23,995 bases of DNA from contig BFEA01000272.1 of NCBI GenBank assembly GCA_003427395.1, forward strand, positions 396,455-420,449, in the 5' to 3' direction. Positions within the stretch are counted from its first letter, which is position 1, and each line of letters begins with the position of its first letter. Both the position numbers and the translations under genes were made by a program. Shown here piece by piece: positions 1 through 7,940 of the stretch. The stretch is from Chara braunii (lineage: Eukaryota; Streptophyta; Charophyceae; Charales; Characeae). The notes under the pieces are model-generated. The model did not search any database and had not been told where the DNA came from. It saw only the letters and a list, made by a program, of their open reading frames with translations.

Positions 1-39
1 CCCCTACCCCGGCTTGGGCCCCGGGGATCCCCGCGTGAC

Positions 40-42
<3 letters not shown>

Positions 43-84
<42 letters not shown>
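43..84. repeat. (TA)n microsatellite
   Basis: Uninterrupted TA dinucleotide run of 42 bases. It makes a spurious Tyr/Ile-rich reading frame that is not a gene. The 42 bases before it are GC-rich and palindromic (GGGCCCCGGGGATCCCC) and have no assignable function. Confidence 0.98.
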
Positions 85-87
<3 letters not shown>

Positions 88-110
88 TTTGAAAAGGCAA
101 AAAATTAGAG

Positions 111-262
111 AGGACGCCTTTCAGGCCTTTTTTATTTATCATTATAGTATTACGTTTCCCGTAGCAACCAGCTTGAGTTCAAGGCTCCAACGAGGTAACG
201 TGCAGGGGCTGCACCCGACCTGCAGGTGGGCGATACCAGCCAGGGATCAGCCAGTAGCATAA
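111..262 (+). repeat. Dispersed repeat family A, copy 1
   Basis: This segment is clearly related to the reverse complement of 23236-23388. Both start with an AGGAC-GCCTTTCAGGCC-like block and a T-rich run, continue through ATTATAGTA, and end in a CAGGTGGGCGA-type block followed by CAGCCAGGG-TCAGCC-GTAGCAT. A third, shorter relative lies at 6788-6885. No coding potential is seen. The structure would suit a SINE or non-autonomous element, but no clean termini or target-site duplications are visible, so the class is unknown. Confidence 0.7.
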
Positions 263-456
263 GGACCAAACGTCGTCGATGGGTCAGTCGTTGTGCCTCC
301 CCTCCGACCCTCTCCCCCTACGAACATTAGCAGTCACTGCTCAGTGCCGCTCGGGGGGGCCAACCGACTATCTCTAGGTCACGGGTGCCAAGCTTGCGCA
401 GGAAGGTACATAAGGCCAAATTGAATGGGGATTAAGCCCAAGATCTCCTGAATGCC
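263..456 (-). other. Flank of the LTR element with a tRNA-like remnant
   Basis: No gene is seen here. Bases 425-456 resemble the B-box side of the tRNA-like sequence at 6548-6615: both carry GGGGATT followed by CCCA and a TGAATG block on the plus strand, so the tRNA sense would be minus. The LTR element begins immediately after, at 457, suggesting it inserted into or beside an old tRNA-derived repeat. The remaining sequence is unassigned. Confidence 0.35.
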
Positions 457-520
457 TGTGGCATAATGCGCGTCCACACGGGCCTGCAAGGCCAGACCAA
501 ACAAGGAAAGTAGGGTTCTA

Positions 521-706
521 CAGGCGCTGTGTCGTTTTCAGCCTGAAAGCCTCAAAACAAGGGCCTACAGGCCCTGTGTCGTTTCAGTCTGAAAACCTCA
601 AAACAAGGGCCTATAGGCCCTGTGTCGTTTCAGCCTGAAAGCCTGAAAACGAGGGTCTACAGCCCCTGTGTTGTTTCAGCCTAAAAGCTTGAAAATGAGG
701 GTCATT
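521..706 (+). repeat. 46-47-bp tandem repeat in LTR U3
   Basis: Four degenerate units start at 521, 568, 614 and 660, each containing CAGGCCCTGTGTCGTTTCAG-like sequence followed by CCTGAAAGCCT. The 3' LTR holds three units (about 4033-4180), so the two LTRs differ by one unit. Such U3 repeats often act as enhancer elements in LTR retrotransposons; that role is inferred here. Confidence 0.85.
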
Positions 707-870
707 TTCAGGCCCTCATAAAGTCGACCTGCCCTTAAACTTAGGCACCAGACCAGGGTTTTTAAGAGAGGTAATTTTTGGCCTGTTTTCAAGACAACCT
801 TTCTTTGAACTTCAACACCAGGGTCTGACACGTTTTGGCACTGGCAAGAGCAGCCTCCTGGACGGGGCAA

Positions 871-880
871 CACTATATAA
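871..880 (+). promoter_or_regulatory. TATA box of the 5' LTR
   Basis: ACTATATAAG lies about 415 bases into the LTR, after the U3 repeats, and is followed by a GC-rich segment. The same motif is conserved in the 3' LTR at about 4331-4340. This position fits the element's Pol II promoter, with R starting some 30 bases downstream. Confidence 0.65.
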
Positions 881-1636
881 GACTGGCCAGCCCTGCAGGC
901 TGCAGGCAATCAGAGAGAGTCACGAGGTAGTTCCTAGGAACTTCCCAGACACTTCACGTGCAGGAGGCAGGAGGCAGTCTTCAGTATTCGACAACAACAC
1001 TCTGGAGGAGCGCTGCAGTAGTAGTAAAAGCGTTAGCAATGGTCTTCAACGTTGGGCGCCATTAGGAGCTAGAGTAGTAGTGGAGAGAGAGAGATGGTTG
1101 GCGGAGACCAGGGAAACTTACCTATGGCGCCATAGCTCCAGCTTCGTCTTCGATGTACCTGCAACAAGGCGCCACCTTCACAGGTTAGTACTGGACTGAG
1201 AGAGAGAGAGTTCTTCTTCCTCTTCTAACTCCACCATCTCCTCCTCCCCCTCTCGCTACCTAACTTCTCAATACCTACAGACTACGAGAGAGAGAGATTG
1301 GTGACTTTGGGACTTGACGACATTGGATCCAGACATTCGACGAGGGATTATTTGGGGCCTGTGCCAAAGACTTGGTGTTGACGACATTCCCATTTTCCCC
1401 TCTTCTTCGTCTAACCCTCCTATTCTTCGTCTGTGTATGGTTGGGGACTGGCGCATTCTTCCTGTGTGAGCGCTAGGCCCCTTCACACCATGGAAAGATG
1501 ATGATGTATGTTTGGGCTACATTGCGACATTGATTGTTTGAATCATTGGTATTTAAGCCTTCCGCTGTGTTATCTTGTACTTTGTGAGAGAGGTCGGTTC
1601 TTGTTCTGGTCTGCACCTTTATGGTATGCGACAGTT

Positions 1637-1650
1637 TGGTATCGGAGCGG
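1637..1650 (+). promoter_or_regulatory. Primer binding site (initiator tRNA-Met type)
   Basis: TGGTATCGGAGCGG starts 3 bases after the LTR end. It differs by one base in its first 12 from the usual plant iMet primer site TGGTATCAGAGC, which is complementary to the tRNA 3' end. The position right after the LTR's CA terminus supports the call. Confidence 0.85.
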
Positions 1651-2285
1651 ACCTCTCATTCAGAGGACCCGCTCAATCAAGTAGCCAGCTTGCTTTTAGC
1701 CAGCTTGCTTTGAAATTTTTTGATAAAAGCATTTAATTTATCTGAAAATTCCTGATAATAGTATTTCGTTTTATCATGAAATTTCTGATATTAGCATTTC
1801 ATTTTCACGCAACAAATATCTGAAAATTTCTGAAAGTAGCATTTCGTTTCTCTAATATTAGTATCCAAAATTTCTGATATTCGCATACATAGCCTAAAAT
1901 TTATGAGGTTAGTATTTCGTTTTCTAGGCATATTAGGATAACGATAGAGGTGGTCATATTCTCGGAAACCGGATTTATTTTTTTCTGAAAATTGAATCTA
2001 TATTCTATCTCGCAAATTTTTTTGAAAACCGAAAGTTTGCGTAGCCTATCAGCATTTCGTTTTTAGGCATATTAGGAGGTTGTCATATTCTAAAAAACTG
2101 GATTTAGTTTTTTTTTCTAAAAATCGCATCTCTACTTTATTTCGCACTTTTTTTTTTTCAAGATCGCATTTTTTTAAAAGTCGAAACTTTGCGGAACCTT
2201 GCCTAGATCTCGCTCACAGTACTCCTTTGAGATGCCTCACTCATAGCAGATCGACAAATATATATAAAAAAAAAAGGGCGGGGGT

Positions 2286-2328
<43 letters not shown>

Positions 2329-2483
2329 CTGTTGATTAGGACCGGGAGAAAAGTATAGCTTGGTTGGTTACCTACCTGCGTTCTCCCTCCCACCCAACCC
2401 TTTGCCCGCATTTCCGTTTTAGTACAGTGCCACGCCAACAGTGCCACGTTAGCAGTACCACGTCAACAATAGTCCCCGCCACC
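1651..2483 (+). other. Untranslated leader of the LTR element
   Basis: AT-rich leader without coding signal. Between about 1690 and 2130 it contains many degenerate copies of a short motif around AAATTTCTGATATTAGCATTTCGTT, typically 30-50 bases apart. It also holds a 34-base T run at 2291-2324. The repeated motif may have grown by slippage; no function is evident. Confidence 0.55.
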
Positions 2484-3475
2484 ATGACGGTCTCAGTTCT
2501 GGGCATGCCAGACCAACTGGCCAATGAGTCCATTACCGAGTACCAACAACGGTTCCAAGCTCAGCTCGTATTGATCAAGGTTGAGGAACAGCGTCAGGCG
2601 GCAGCCGAGGCTGCCCGCCTACAGGCTGAAGCACAGGCAGCAACTGAAAAGCAGCGGCTTCAGGCCGAAGCAGACGCAGATACCCAGGCACGCCGCAAGG
2701 AGGCCCAGGATCTACTACAGCGGCACGAAGCCGCCAGCATCGAAAAGCTCAAGTTCCGACATTTCGAACCTTCCGAGAGCTCATCAAGACCAACCGGGCT
2801 AATGCACAAGAGAAAACAGCGTGGCAGCCAGCCCATATGGAGAAGGGAAAATTTGGTCCGCGTCCGCAGTATGTCGCTGCAGTCCAACCGGACATCGTGG
2901 TGGAAGACCCAGCAGCCACCCACACATCATGTGAGGGAGATCAGGTGGCCGTTGTCCAGCCGTGAAGCAACAACAACTCCCGGGAAAAGAGAAAGCGAAA
3001 ACTGCATCGCCGGCCGGAAATGGACAGCCAGTACCACAACTCGGGAAACTGAGCTGCGCAGGAGGAGAGGCGACTTCACCTCTCACTCCGCCATATTTGG
3101 CCGCCTTGCTAGCGGCCTCCTATACATCTGGGGAGGAGGCGTATGTCGCAAGTCCTCGGTAATCTTAAGAGGATTACGCTGTCTACTTGGTCCCACCGTT
3201 GGACCAACCACTCCACGTGCAACAATCCACTGCATGCACGGTTTCACCACCATTGGCAACGGATTTGGCAGCTTCGCCGCCATCTATCACAGGGGATTCG
3301 ACGTCATGGTCAAAACTTGAAGAACTCGACCCGTTGACGTTCGCGGACTTCCAATGGATGCTCGCTCCCCCGACCGGTCGATTGCCGAAACCGCATTGCA
3401 ACGTGCTCAAAGCACAATTGCGGGATTACTTGCACACTGCAGTACCAGGTCCGTTGATGGACGCTGGAGAAGAGG
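2484..3475 (+). pseudogene. gag: Gag relic of the LTR element
   Basis: The start at 2484 follows a CCGCCACC context and opens a frame with a Gln/Glu/Ala-rich predicted coiled coil of about 80 residues (EEQRQAAAEAARLQAEAQ and onward). This is typical of the N-terminal part of gag in these elements. After about residue 90 the sensible reading moves to another frame (a RELIKTN segment near 2770), then again to the frame open from about 2962 (interrupted near 3160) that reads PLDQPLHVQ near 3200 and LKAQLRDYLHTAVPGP near 3400. The gene is therefore broken by at least two frameshifts and probably by a deletion of central gag; no CCHC knuckle is visible. Gag would form the virus-like particle. Confidence 0.72.
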
Positions 3476-3966
3476 TTGTCGGTTACGAAGATCGACCGCG
3501 AGTTCAAGACACAACGGTACGACGACATCGACGCGCCATTGTTGTACATACGCATTCAGATCGGAGAGGCGACCTGCAGCGCTTTGATCGATTGTGGAAG
3601 CACTCACAACTATATGGGCCACAATTTTCCGGAACGCAATGGCTTGGGGCCACGCGTTCGGAGGAAGTCGCAGCCCACGCAAGTCACGTTGGCTGACAGT
3701 CACACGCACAAGTCAATCGACCGGTGCATTGACCCCGTCCCCGTGTACTTCGCCCCGCATGTAAGCGAGGCCGTGTCCTTCGACATTTTGGACACCAAGT
3801 TCGCAGATTTGCAAGCATTTGCACCGCTGATCTACGCCGACTACGAGCGAAGAAGACCAGCTAAGGAAGCTTCGCAAACCTGCCCCTCCCACCCGGACTT
3901 TGGTCCCTCCCTCCGACAGGCAGCTTCGCCCTCGCAGGTAAGCTCGGTCTTTCAAGGAAGGGGGGG
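3476..3966 (+). pseudogene. Retropepsin-like protease fused to the pol C terminus
   Basis: The frame contains APLLYIRIQIGEATCSALID, then CGSTHNY. This is the aspartic protease active-site region with DCG (Asp codon at 3590-3592) where DSG or DTG is usual. Downstream are VRRKSQPTQVTLAD and FDILDTKFA, as in Ty3 proteases. At about residue 110 the text jumps to APLIYADYERR and a charged tail, which is like the end of the chromodomain-containing pol protein. The expected ~1000 residues of RT, RNase H and integrase are gone, apparently by an in-frame deletion. The frame runs on into the 3' LTR. Catalysis is doubtful because of the altered active site. Confidence 0.75.
3955..3966 (+). promoter_or_regulatory. 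Polypurine tract
   Basis: AAGGAAGGGGGG lies directly before the TGTGGCATTC start of the 3' LTR. A purine run at this place primes plus-strand DNA synthesis in LTR retrotransposons. Confidence 0.88.
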
Positions 3967-4436
3967 TGTGGCATTCTGCGCATCCACACGGGCCTGCAAG
4001 GCCCGACCAAACAAGGAAAGTAAGGGCTCTACAGGCCCTGCCAGTGTGTCGTTTTCGGCCTGAAAGCCTGAAAACAAGGGCCTACAGGCCCTGTGTCGTT
4101 TCAGCCTGAAAGCCTGAAAACGAGGGCCTACAGGCCCTGTGTCGTTTCAGCCTAAAAGCTTGAAAATGAGGGCCATTTTCAGGCCCTCATATAGTCGACC
4201 TGCATTGAAACTTAGGCACCAGACCAGGGTTTTTAGCACATACCATTTTTGGCCTGTTTTCAAGACAACTTCAACACCAGGGTCTGGCACGTTTTGGCAT
4301 TGGCAAGAGCAGCCTCCTGGACGGGCCAGCACTATATAAGACTGGCCCGCCCTGCAGGCTGCAGGCAGTCAGAGAGAGTCACGAGGTAGTTCCTAGGAAC
4401 TTCCCAGCCACTTCACGTGCAGGAGGCAGGAGGCAG
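3967..4436 (+). repeat. 3' LTR, truncated
   Basis: It matches the first ~520 bases of the 5' LTR, with one fewer 46-bp repeat unit, a small deletion near 4265 and scattered substitutions. Homology ends after the GGAGGCAGGAGGCAGT block. The missing ~650 bases would be the R/U5 part. The divergence suggests an old insertion. Confidence 0.85.
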
Positions 4437-5020
4437 TTTAGGGCCTTTACCCGTTCAAACCCTGAATGACGAACGCAACATAATGGGGCCCAGCCCTTGC
4501 GATACCCCTCTATCCTGGCGGTGGTAAGAGAACCGTCTGGATTGAGGGCTTACCTGTCAAAAGTCACATCTTAACTTAAACCACCAGTACCCTGCCCAGG
4601 CAAAAAAAAACGATCTCCTGAATTCATGGAAGGTCTCGGCAGGACTGGTGGCGGCTTGGTAGAGCCTCGGACAGGCGCTGGTGGTCGGCCGTTTTGAAAA
4701 CAGAAACGAACGACCAGAACAACAAAAAAGAAAACAGGAATGGCAAAAAAAGAAAAAGAAAATAGGGAAAAGAGGAAAAGAAAAACGAACCGCCTTTCAG
4801 CAAGGCACGGATGGCGGCGTCAAGTTCGGAACTGTGGCCACGCGACACTGACACACCTAAGCAGTATTCAGCAGTATTGAGCAAAAAGAGGAAAAGAAAA
4901 ACGAACCGCCTTTCTGCAGACTGAGCAGTATTGAGGTAGAAGGTCTGTAGTATGGTTGAATCCATACCTCGTATGGGGAAACTATGCTGGACAATGTAGT
5001 ATTCTTCAAGTCTAACTCGA
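4437..5020. other. Unassigned stretch ending a poly(A) block, then AG-rich tandem sequence
   Basis: Bases 4437-4610 end in nine A residues, followed by GATCTCCTGAAT, which also occurs at 442-453 just before the 5' LTR. From about 4770 a 30-base AGAGGAAAAGAAAAACGAACC block recurs 116 bases later at 4887, with CAGTATT repeats between. No gene is supported; the minus-strand open frame over this region is low-complexity Phe/Leu. Confidence 0.5.
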
Positions 5021-5028
5021 GAAATGGG

Positions 5029-5139
5029 GGCTCGCTCCACTACTCTCGACAAGACAAAAATCATGGCGGTGTATCTTTCCATGTTCTAGGAAAAGATTCA
5101 CTCTCGTTTTGCACATTTGAGAGTAGTGGACTGAGGCTC
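5029..5139. mobile_element. Foldback (MITE-like) family B, complete copy
   Basis: Outer arms are nearly perfect inverted repeats: GGCTCGCTCCACTACTCTC at 5029-5047 against GAGAGTAGTGGACTGAGGCTC at 5119-5139. The core GTATCTTTCCATGTTCTAGG recurs in related copies at 7641-7768 (inverted), 17519-17635 and 23631-23715, with a right-arm fragment near 12395-12460. Size (111 bp), terminal inverted repeats and copy number suit a short non-autonomous foldback or MITE element. Confidence 0.75.
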
Positions 5140-5277
5140 ATTCTCCAAAAAAAAAGAAAAAAAAAAAAGAATGGAAAGATACGGCGGCACATTTTTTGTT
5201 GTTTGTGCATGTGGTGAGTGGCAGCACTGTTGTTCCCTTGTGGACAACGGGAATGAATCTTGACCTATTTTGCGGAA

Positions 5278-5330
5278 GATACAGCGAAGGTTCGCATGGC
5301 CTTGAAACACATAAATAGAGAAATGGTCAG
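5278..5330 (+). pseudogene. U6 snRNA-like segment, unit 1
   Basis: GATACAGCGAAGGTTCGCAT, then GGCC and ACACATAAATAGAGAAATGG, match the U6 ACAGAGA-box region and 3' domain with several substitutions and a missing middle (the part that forms the internal stem-loop). The ACAGAG box is mutated to ACAGCG. An A tract of 15 bases interrupted only by its start follows at about 5331. This copy could not work in splicing. Confidence 0.8.
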
Positions 5331-5428
5331 AAAAAAAAAAAAAAAGATTCAACGGTTTTTGTCGTTTGTGCTTATGGTGCTTGGTATAGCGAGGCCCCTC
5401 GTCTCCATGATCTGCCTGGAGCACTGCT

Positions 5429-5540
5429 GTCCCCTTGTGGACAACGGGAATGAATCTTGACCTATTTCGCAGAAGATACAGAGAAGGTTAGCATGGCCTT
5501 GGGGCAACTATGAAACGCATAAATAGAGAAATGGTCAGGA
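5429..5540 (+). pseudogene. U6 snRNA-like segment, unit 2 (best preserved)
   Basis: GATACAGAGAAGGTTAGCAT from about 5474 has the ACAGAGA box and AGC triad. It is followed by GGCC, a changed stem-loop, and ACGCATAAATAGAGAAATGG. This differs by about one base in each half from the plant U6 sequence as I know it. The 5' part (GTCCCCTTGTGGAC, about 5429) still resembles the U6 5' stem-loop, but the next 40 bases match the foldback core instead. An A-rich tail follows (AGGAAAAACAAAAACAAAAAG). Confidence 0.85.
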
Positions 5541-5648
5541 AAAACAAAAACAAAAAGATTCAACAGTTTTTGTCGTTTGTGCATCTGGTGCTTGGTACAG
5601 CAAGGCCCCTCGTCCTCCACGATCTGCCAGGGGATTTGCTGCACTTCA

Positions 5649-5720
5649 GTCCCAATAAGTATGAATCTTCTATTAGTCCGTGGAAAGGTACAGAGAATAT
5701 TAGCAAGGCCCTGCGCATCC
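5649..5720 (+). pseudogene. U6 snRNA-like segment, unit 3 (truncated)
   Basis: GGTACAGAGAATATTAGCAA, then GGCCCTGCGCATCCT, matches the U6 box region and the start of its internal stem-loop, which is better kept here than in units 1 and 2. Similarity ends at about 5715, so the 3' third and the A tail are missing. Confidence 0.7.
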
Positions 5721-5944
5721 TCATCTATTGGCAGCCCGACACCCACGGCGTTGAGGGCTCCTTTGGCAGCGTCGGCCGCCCAATGGGGAAAAGAGAGAAC
5801 GTGCAGGGGAAAAAGAAAGAAAAGAAAGACAAAGGGGGAAAAAGGGAAACCACCACCAACTGACCTTGTTGGCCACTGGACCCTTGAGATATTATCATTC
5901 AATTGACTGGCCCTAGATAGTTCAGAATTGGAGTATTTCACTTG

Positions 5945-6030
5945 TGTCCTTCAGAGCAGTTCGAACTCAGGCCTGCGTTTCAACAGTTTAGGGGTGTACC
6001 AACTGAGCTAGCCAGATGGTACTTGACGTG
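5945..6030 (-). repeat. tRNA-derived SINE-like sequence
   Basis: On the minus strand, TAGCTCAGTTGGTA at about 6000-6013 is a strong Pol III A box and tRNA D-arm. GAGTTCGAACTGC about 35 bases downstream is a B-box-like T-loop. The acceptor ends do not pair and the anticodon stem is poor, so this is not a working tRNA gene. A T run and C run (about 6032-6061 on plus) lie upstream of it. Confidence 0.7.
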
Positions 6031-6031
6031 C

Positions 6032-6061
6032 CCTTTTTTTTTTTTTTTTTTCCCCCCCCCC
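6032..6061. repeat. T tract followed by C tract
   Basis: About 20 T residues followed directly by about 10 C residues. It is low-complexity DNA that produces spurious Phe/Pro reading frames. Confidence 0.95.
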
Positions 6062-6126
6062 TTCTCTTGTCCATCTCATCTTCTTGGTAGTATGCATCTA
6101 TCTTATTCTCTCGCTAGTCTATGTAT

Positions 6127-6288
6127 AGTACAGGGGAACATCAACCAACCCTGTATCTGTCCCTAGCCCACGGGGTAGGTTGGCACCACAGTAGTGGTGC
6201 AAGAGCAAGTACGGGGGAACACCAACCAATCCAGTATGTCCCTAGCCCACGGGGTATGTTGGCACCACAGTAGTGGTGCAAGAGTAAG
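6127..6288. repeat. 81-bp tandem duplication with a perfect hairpin
   Basis: Copies at 6127-6207 and 6208-6288 differ at few positions. Each contains CCCTAGCCCACGGGGTA and the palindrome GCACCACAGTAGTGGTGC (7-bp stem, 4-base loop). No coding signal is seen. Confidence 0.92.
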
Positions 6289-6547
6289 GCTGTACCAGCC
6301 AATCACGGTGACGAGGGGTGGGCAGGCATTGCCGATGAGGAAAATTGGCTGTGCTAGCGCCGAGCAATGGGCAGCCACTGCACCTCCCCATACCCCCTCC
6401 AACCCCACATGGCAGTGTCTAATGGCCAATATTGTCGCTGCATAGCAACCAACAACATCAGCCAAGGTCCTGCCAATGCTGGCTTGGGAGGCCAAGGGAA
6501 TATCTCTAGCTTGTAGAACATCAAGCTTGCCAAGGCACGTACGTGAG

Positions 6548-6615
6548 ACGAGTGGGGATTGAACCCACGACTCTTGAATGGAACTTCTGTGCCTTATCAA
6601 CTGAGCTAGGCCCGA
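6548..6615 (-). repeat. tRNA-like sequence (SINE head or tRNA pseudogene)
   Basis: On the minus strand it reads TAGCTCAGTTGATAAGGC (A box) and, about 30 bases later, GTGGGTTCAATCCCCAC, a perfect 5-bp T stem and T loop. The acceptor halves (about TCGGGCC and TCGTCTC) do not pair and the anticodon stem is not convincing. It is therefore tRNA-derived rather than a functional tRNA. A related remnant lies at 425-456. Confidence 0.75.
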
Positions 6616-6787
6616 TTCCGGTGGAGATGGTCACTGATCCCCAGGCACGTGAATGGTTATTAAATGACTCGTGGCACGGGACCACGGACGTTCTTGGCCA
6701 AGTGATCTGACTGCGGTTTCCTTTTTTTTTTTCTTTTCCCTACATTCTTTTCTCAATTTCACTTCTCACTACCTACTACCTACCACT

Positions 6788-6885
6788 ACTAATTATAGCC
6801 ATACAGGGAACCCCATAGCAGCCAGAACCGTGTTCACAAGAGAACATGCGGGGGCTGCTCCGGACCTGCAGGTGGGTGATACCGG
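6788..6885 (+). repeat. Dispersed repeat family A, partial copy
   Basis: ATTATAG, ACAGGGAACCCC, a GTTCA block, GGGGGCTGCTCCGGACCTGC and AGGTGGGTGATACC align with the copies at 111-262 and 23236-23388. The right end runs into the foldback element that begins at 6882. Confidence 0.6.
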
Positions 6886-6984
6886 GCCAAGGTCCCACTT
6901 GCACGGATTAAGAGATTCTGGCCGTTGATCTTTGCTATCTACGGTCAATATCGCTTAATTCGTGTAAGTGGGACCTAGCCCCGG
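6882..6984. mobile_element. MITE-like family C, copy 1
   Basis: Inverted arms CCGGGCCAAGGTCCCACTTG and the complement of GTAAGTGGGACCTAGCCCCGG enclose a short core with GATCTTTGCTATCTAC. A second copy in the opposite orientation is at 10731-10835. Length is about 103 bp. No coding capacity. Confidence 0.82.
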
Positions 6985-6997
6985 CCACCTGCCTTCG

Positions 6998-7091
6998 TTC
7001 CCCGAATACAACGTACGGTCATTATAGCTGCATTTGAGGTATCTTTCAGTCTAGATACAGCTATAATGACCCTACGCTGTATTCGGGGGAA
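6998..7091. mobile_element. MITE-like family D, copy 1
   Basis: Arms CCCCGAATACAACG...GGTCATTATAGCTGCAT and the complementary CTATAATGACC...CGTTGTATTCGG-like right arm form a foldback of about 94 bp. A second copy, inverted, is at 10158-10252 and shares the core GGTCATTATAGCTGCATTTG. The element ends on TTC/GAA. Confidence 0.85.
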
Positions 7092-7153
7092 GAACGGTAG
7101 AGATAGACCACTCGATCCCCCAATGGGCATTGAGCAGTCTGCTGATGTTTGTT

Positions 7154-7239
7154 GGGGAGGGGACCACCACCTGAGGAGAGGCACAGGGATTGGTCCTGTT
7201 GGTATGGTCTCTGATGCTACCGGTAGTGGTCCCCTCCCC
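7154..7239. repeat. Inverted repeat around GGGGAGGGGACCACC
   Basis: GGGGAGGGGACCACCACC at 7154-7171 is mirrored by GGTAGTGGTCCCCTCCCC at 7222-7239, enclosing about 50 bases. It is another small foldback; only one copy is seen in the window. Confidence 0.8.
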
Positions 7240-7640
7240 TGTCTGGTGGTTTCCGCTCTCCCGCGTTGGCCTTTCCCGCCACCTTCTAGCTGCTAAACAC
7301 GTTTCCGCCCCCTTCGCTGAGGGCATAATCACACCAGGACTATCCTGCATGTAAGTCCCTGCACAGGGCCCATCCTGATCTTCCAATCTTCCAGTAGTGT
7401 GAGCATGCCGCCCAAGCTGCGAAACCCGCCCTTTTCTTTCCCCTTTCCCCCCCGCAAAACCTACCCTTTTTCTCTTTTTTTTTTCTTTTTTTTTTTTGGA
7501 CCATTTCTCGATTTAGCGCGGGATGTCCCCGCCCTTTCTGTTTTTTTTTTGCTTTTGCCTTTTTTTTTTTTTTTTTTCAGCTTTTGCTTTTCTCTCGGAA
7601 TTGCCGAACAGTGTGAGCACGTACGCGTAGATTCTATGCG
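7240..7640. other. Intergenic, T-rich
   Basis: No gene is supported. There are several T runs (about 7475-7498, 7540-7577). The open frames on either strand are Phe- or Lys-rich translations of these runs. Confidence 0.6.
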
Positions 7641-7768
7641 CATGGCGCTGGCTCCGCTTCCCACCAAATATGTAAATGAGAATGAATCTTCCGCGAGAAC
7701 ACGGGAAGATACGTCGCCCCCATTTTTGGCTTTCATGAAGGTGGTGAGTAGGGGAGCGAGGCGCCATG
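7641..7768. mobile_element. Foldback family B, inverted copy
   Basis: CATGGCGCTGGCTCCGCTTC at the left is the partner of GGGGAGCGAGGCGCCATG at the right. The core GAATGAATCTTCC...GGGAAGATAC is the reverse complement of the family B core hairpin ATCTTCC...GGAAGAT. Length is about 128 bp. Confidence 0.78.
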
Positions 7769-7806
7769 TCTATTGGGACTCTGCGGCAGGGAACGTGCAC
7801 GCCAGT

Positions 7807-7940
7807 GCAGGTAATGGTTACCTGCACATGGCCCTGCCCTGGAATGATCTTTGATGGGCTTTGGAAAGAGCGCAGGTAGTGATTACCGGCGCATGGCTCT
7901 ACCGTAGGATGACCTCTGACGGCTCTGACGGGCTTTGGGA
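7807..7940. repeat. 65-bp degenerate tandem repeat
   Basis: GCAGGTAATGGTTACCTGCA at 7807 recurs as GCAGGTAGTGATTACCGGCG at 7872. The following GCATGGC-CT-CC and GATGACCTCTGA blocks and GGGCTTTGG are also shared. Two copies, moderately diverged. Confidence 0.75.

Larger units (their letters stand above)
457..1633 (+). repeat. 5' LTR
   Basis: The segment begins TGTGGCATAATGCG and ends GCGACA, giving TG...CA termini. The first ~520 bases are repeated at 3967-4436. It contains a U3-type tandem repeat (521-706), a TATA box near 873, and several GA-rich stretches (about 1084, 1198, 1286) probably in R/U5. The end is placed by the primer binding site that starts 3 bases later. Confidence 0.85.
457..4436 (+). 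mobile_element. Ty3/gypsy-like LTR retrotransposon, internally deleted, 3' LTR truncated
   Basis: A 5' LTR (457-1633), a tRNA-iMet-type primer binding site, a gag and protease relic, a polypurine tract and a partial second LTR (3967-4436) occur in the order expected of an LTR retrotransposon. Reverse transcriptase, RNase H and integrase are missing. The protease frame runs directly into a short segment that resembles the extreme C terminus of pol. The 3' LTR stops matching the 5' LTR at about 4436, after the TATA region and a CACGTGCAGGAGGCAGG block. The element cannot encode its own replication and has several frameshifts, so it is a dead or non-autonomous copy. Confidence 0.88.
5188..5760 (+). 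repeat. Tandem array of U6-snRNA-containing units (three units)
   Basis: Three units of about 165-210 bases follow each other, each starting with a GTTTGTGCAT-TGGTG block (about 5197, 5370 and 5574). Each continues to GAATGAATCTT or a variant, and carries a U6-like segment. Units 1 and 2 end in an A-rich stretch followed by GATTCAACGG/AG. The first block matches the arm of foldback family B. Unit 3 lacks the 3' end of U6 and the A tail. The array is unlike a normal U6 gene and looks like a chimeric retrosequence that then duplicated. Confidence 0.75.

Noticed and set aside
4624-5082. Minus-strand open frame of 152 codons
   Set aside because: Dominated by Phe/Leu from an AAAAG-rich tract and crosses the family B foldback element.
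5278-5540. A working U6 snRNA gene
   Set aside because: The 5' region is replaced, the internal stem-loop is altered, and an A-rich tail rather than a T terminator follows.
5945-6615. Functional tRNA genes on the minus strand
   Set aside because: A and B boxes are good, but acceptor stems do not pair and anticodon stems are poor. SINE heads or pseudogenes fit better.
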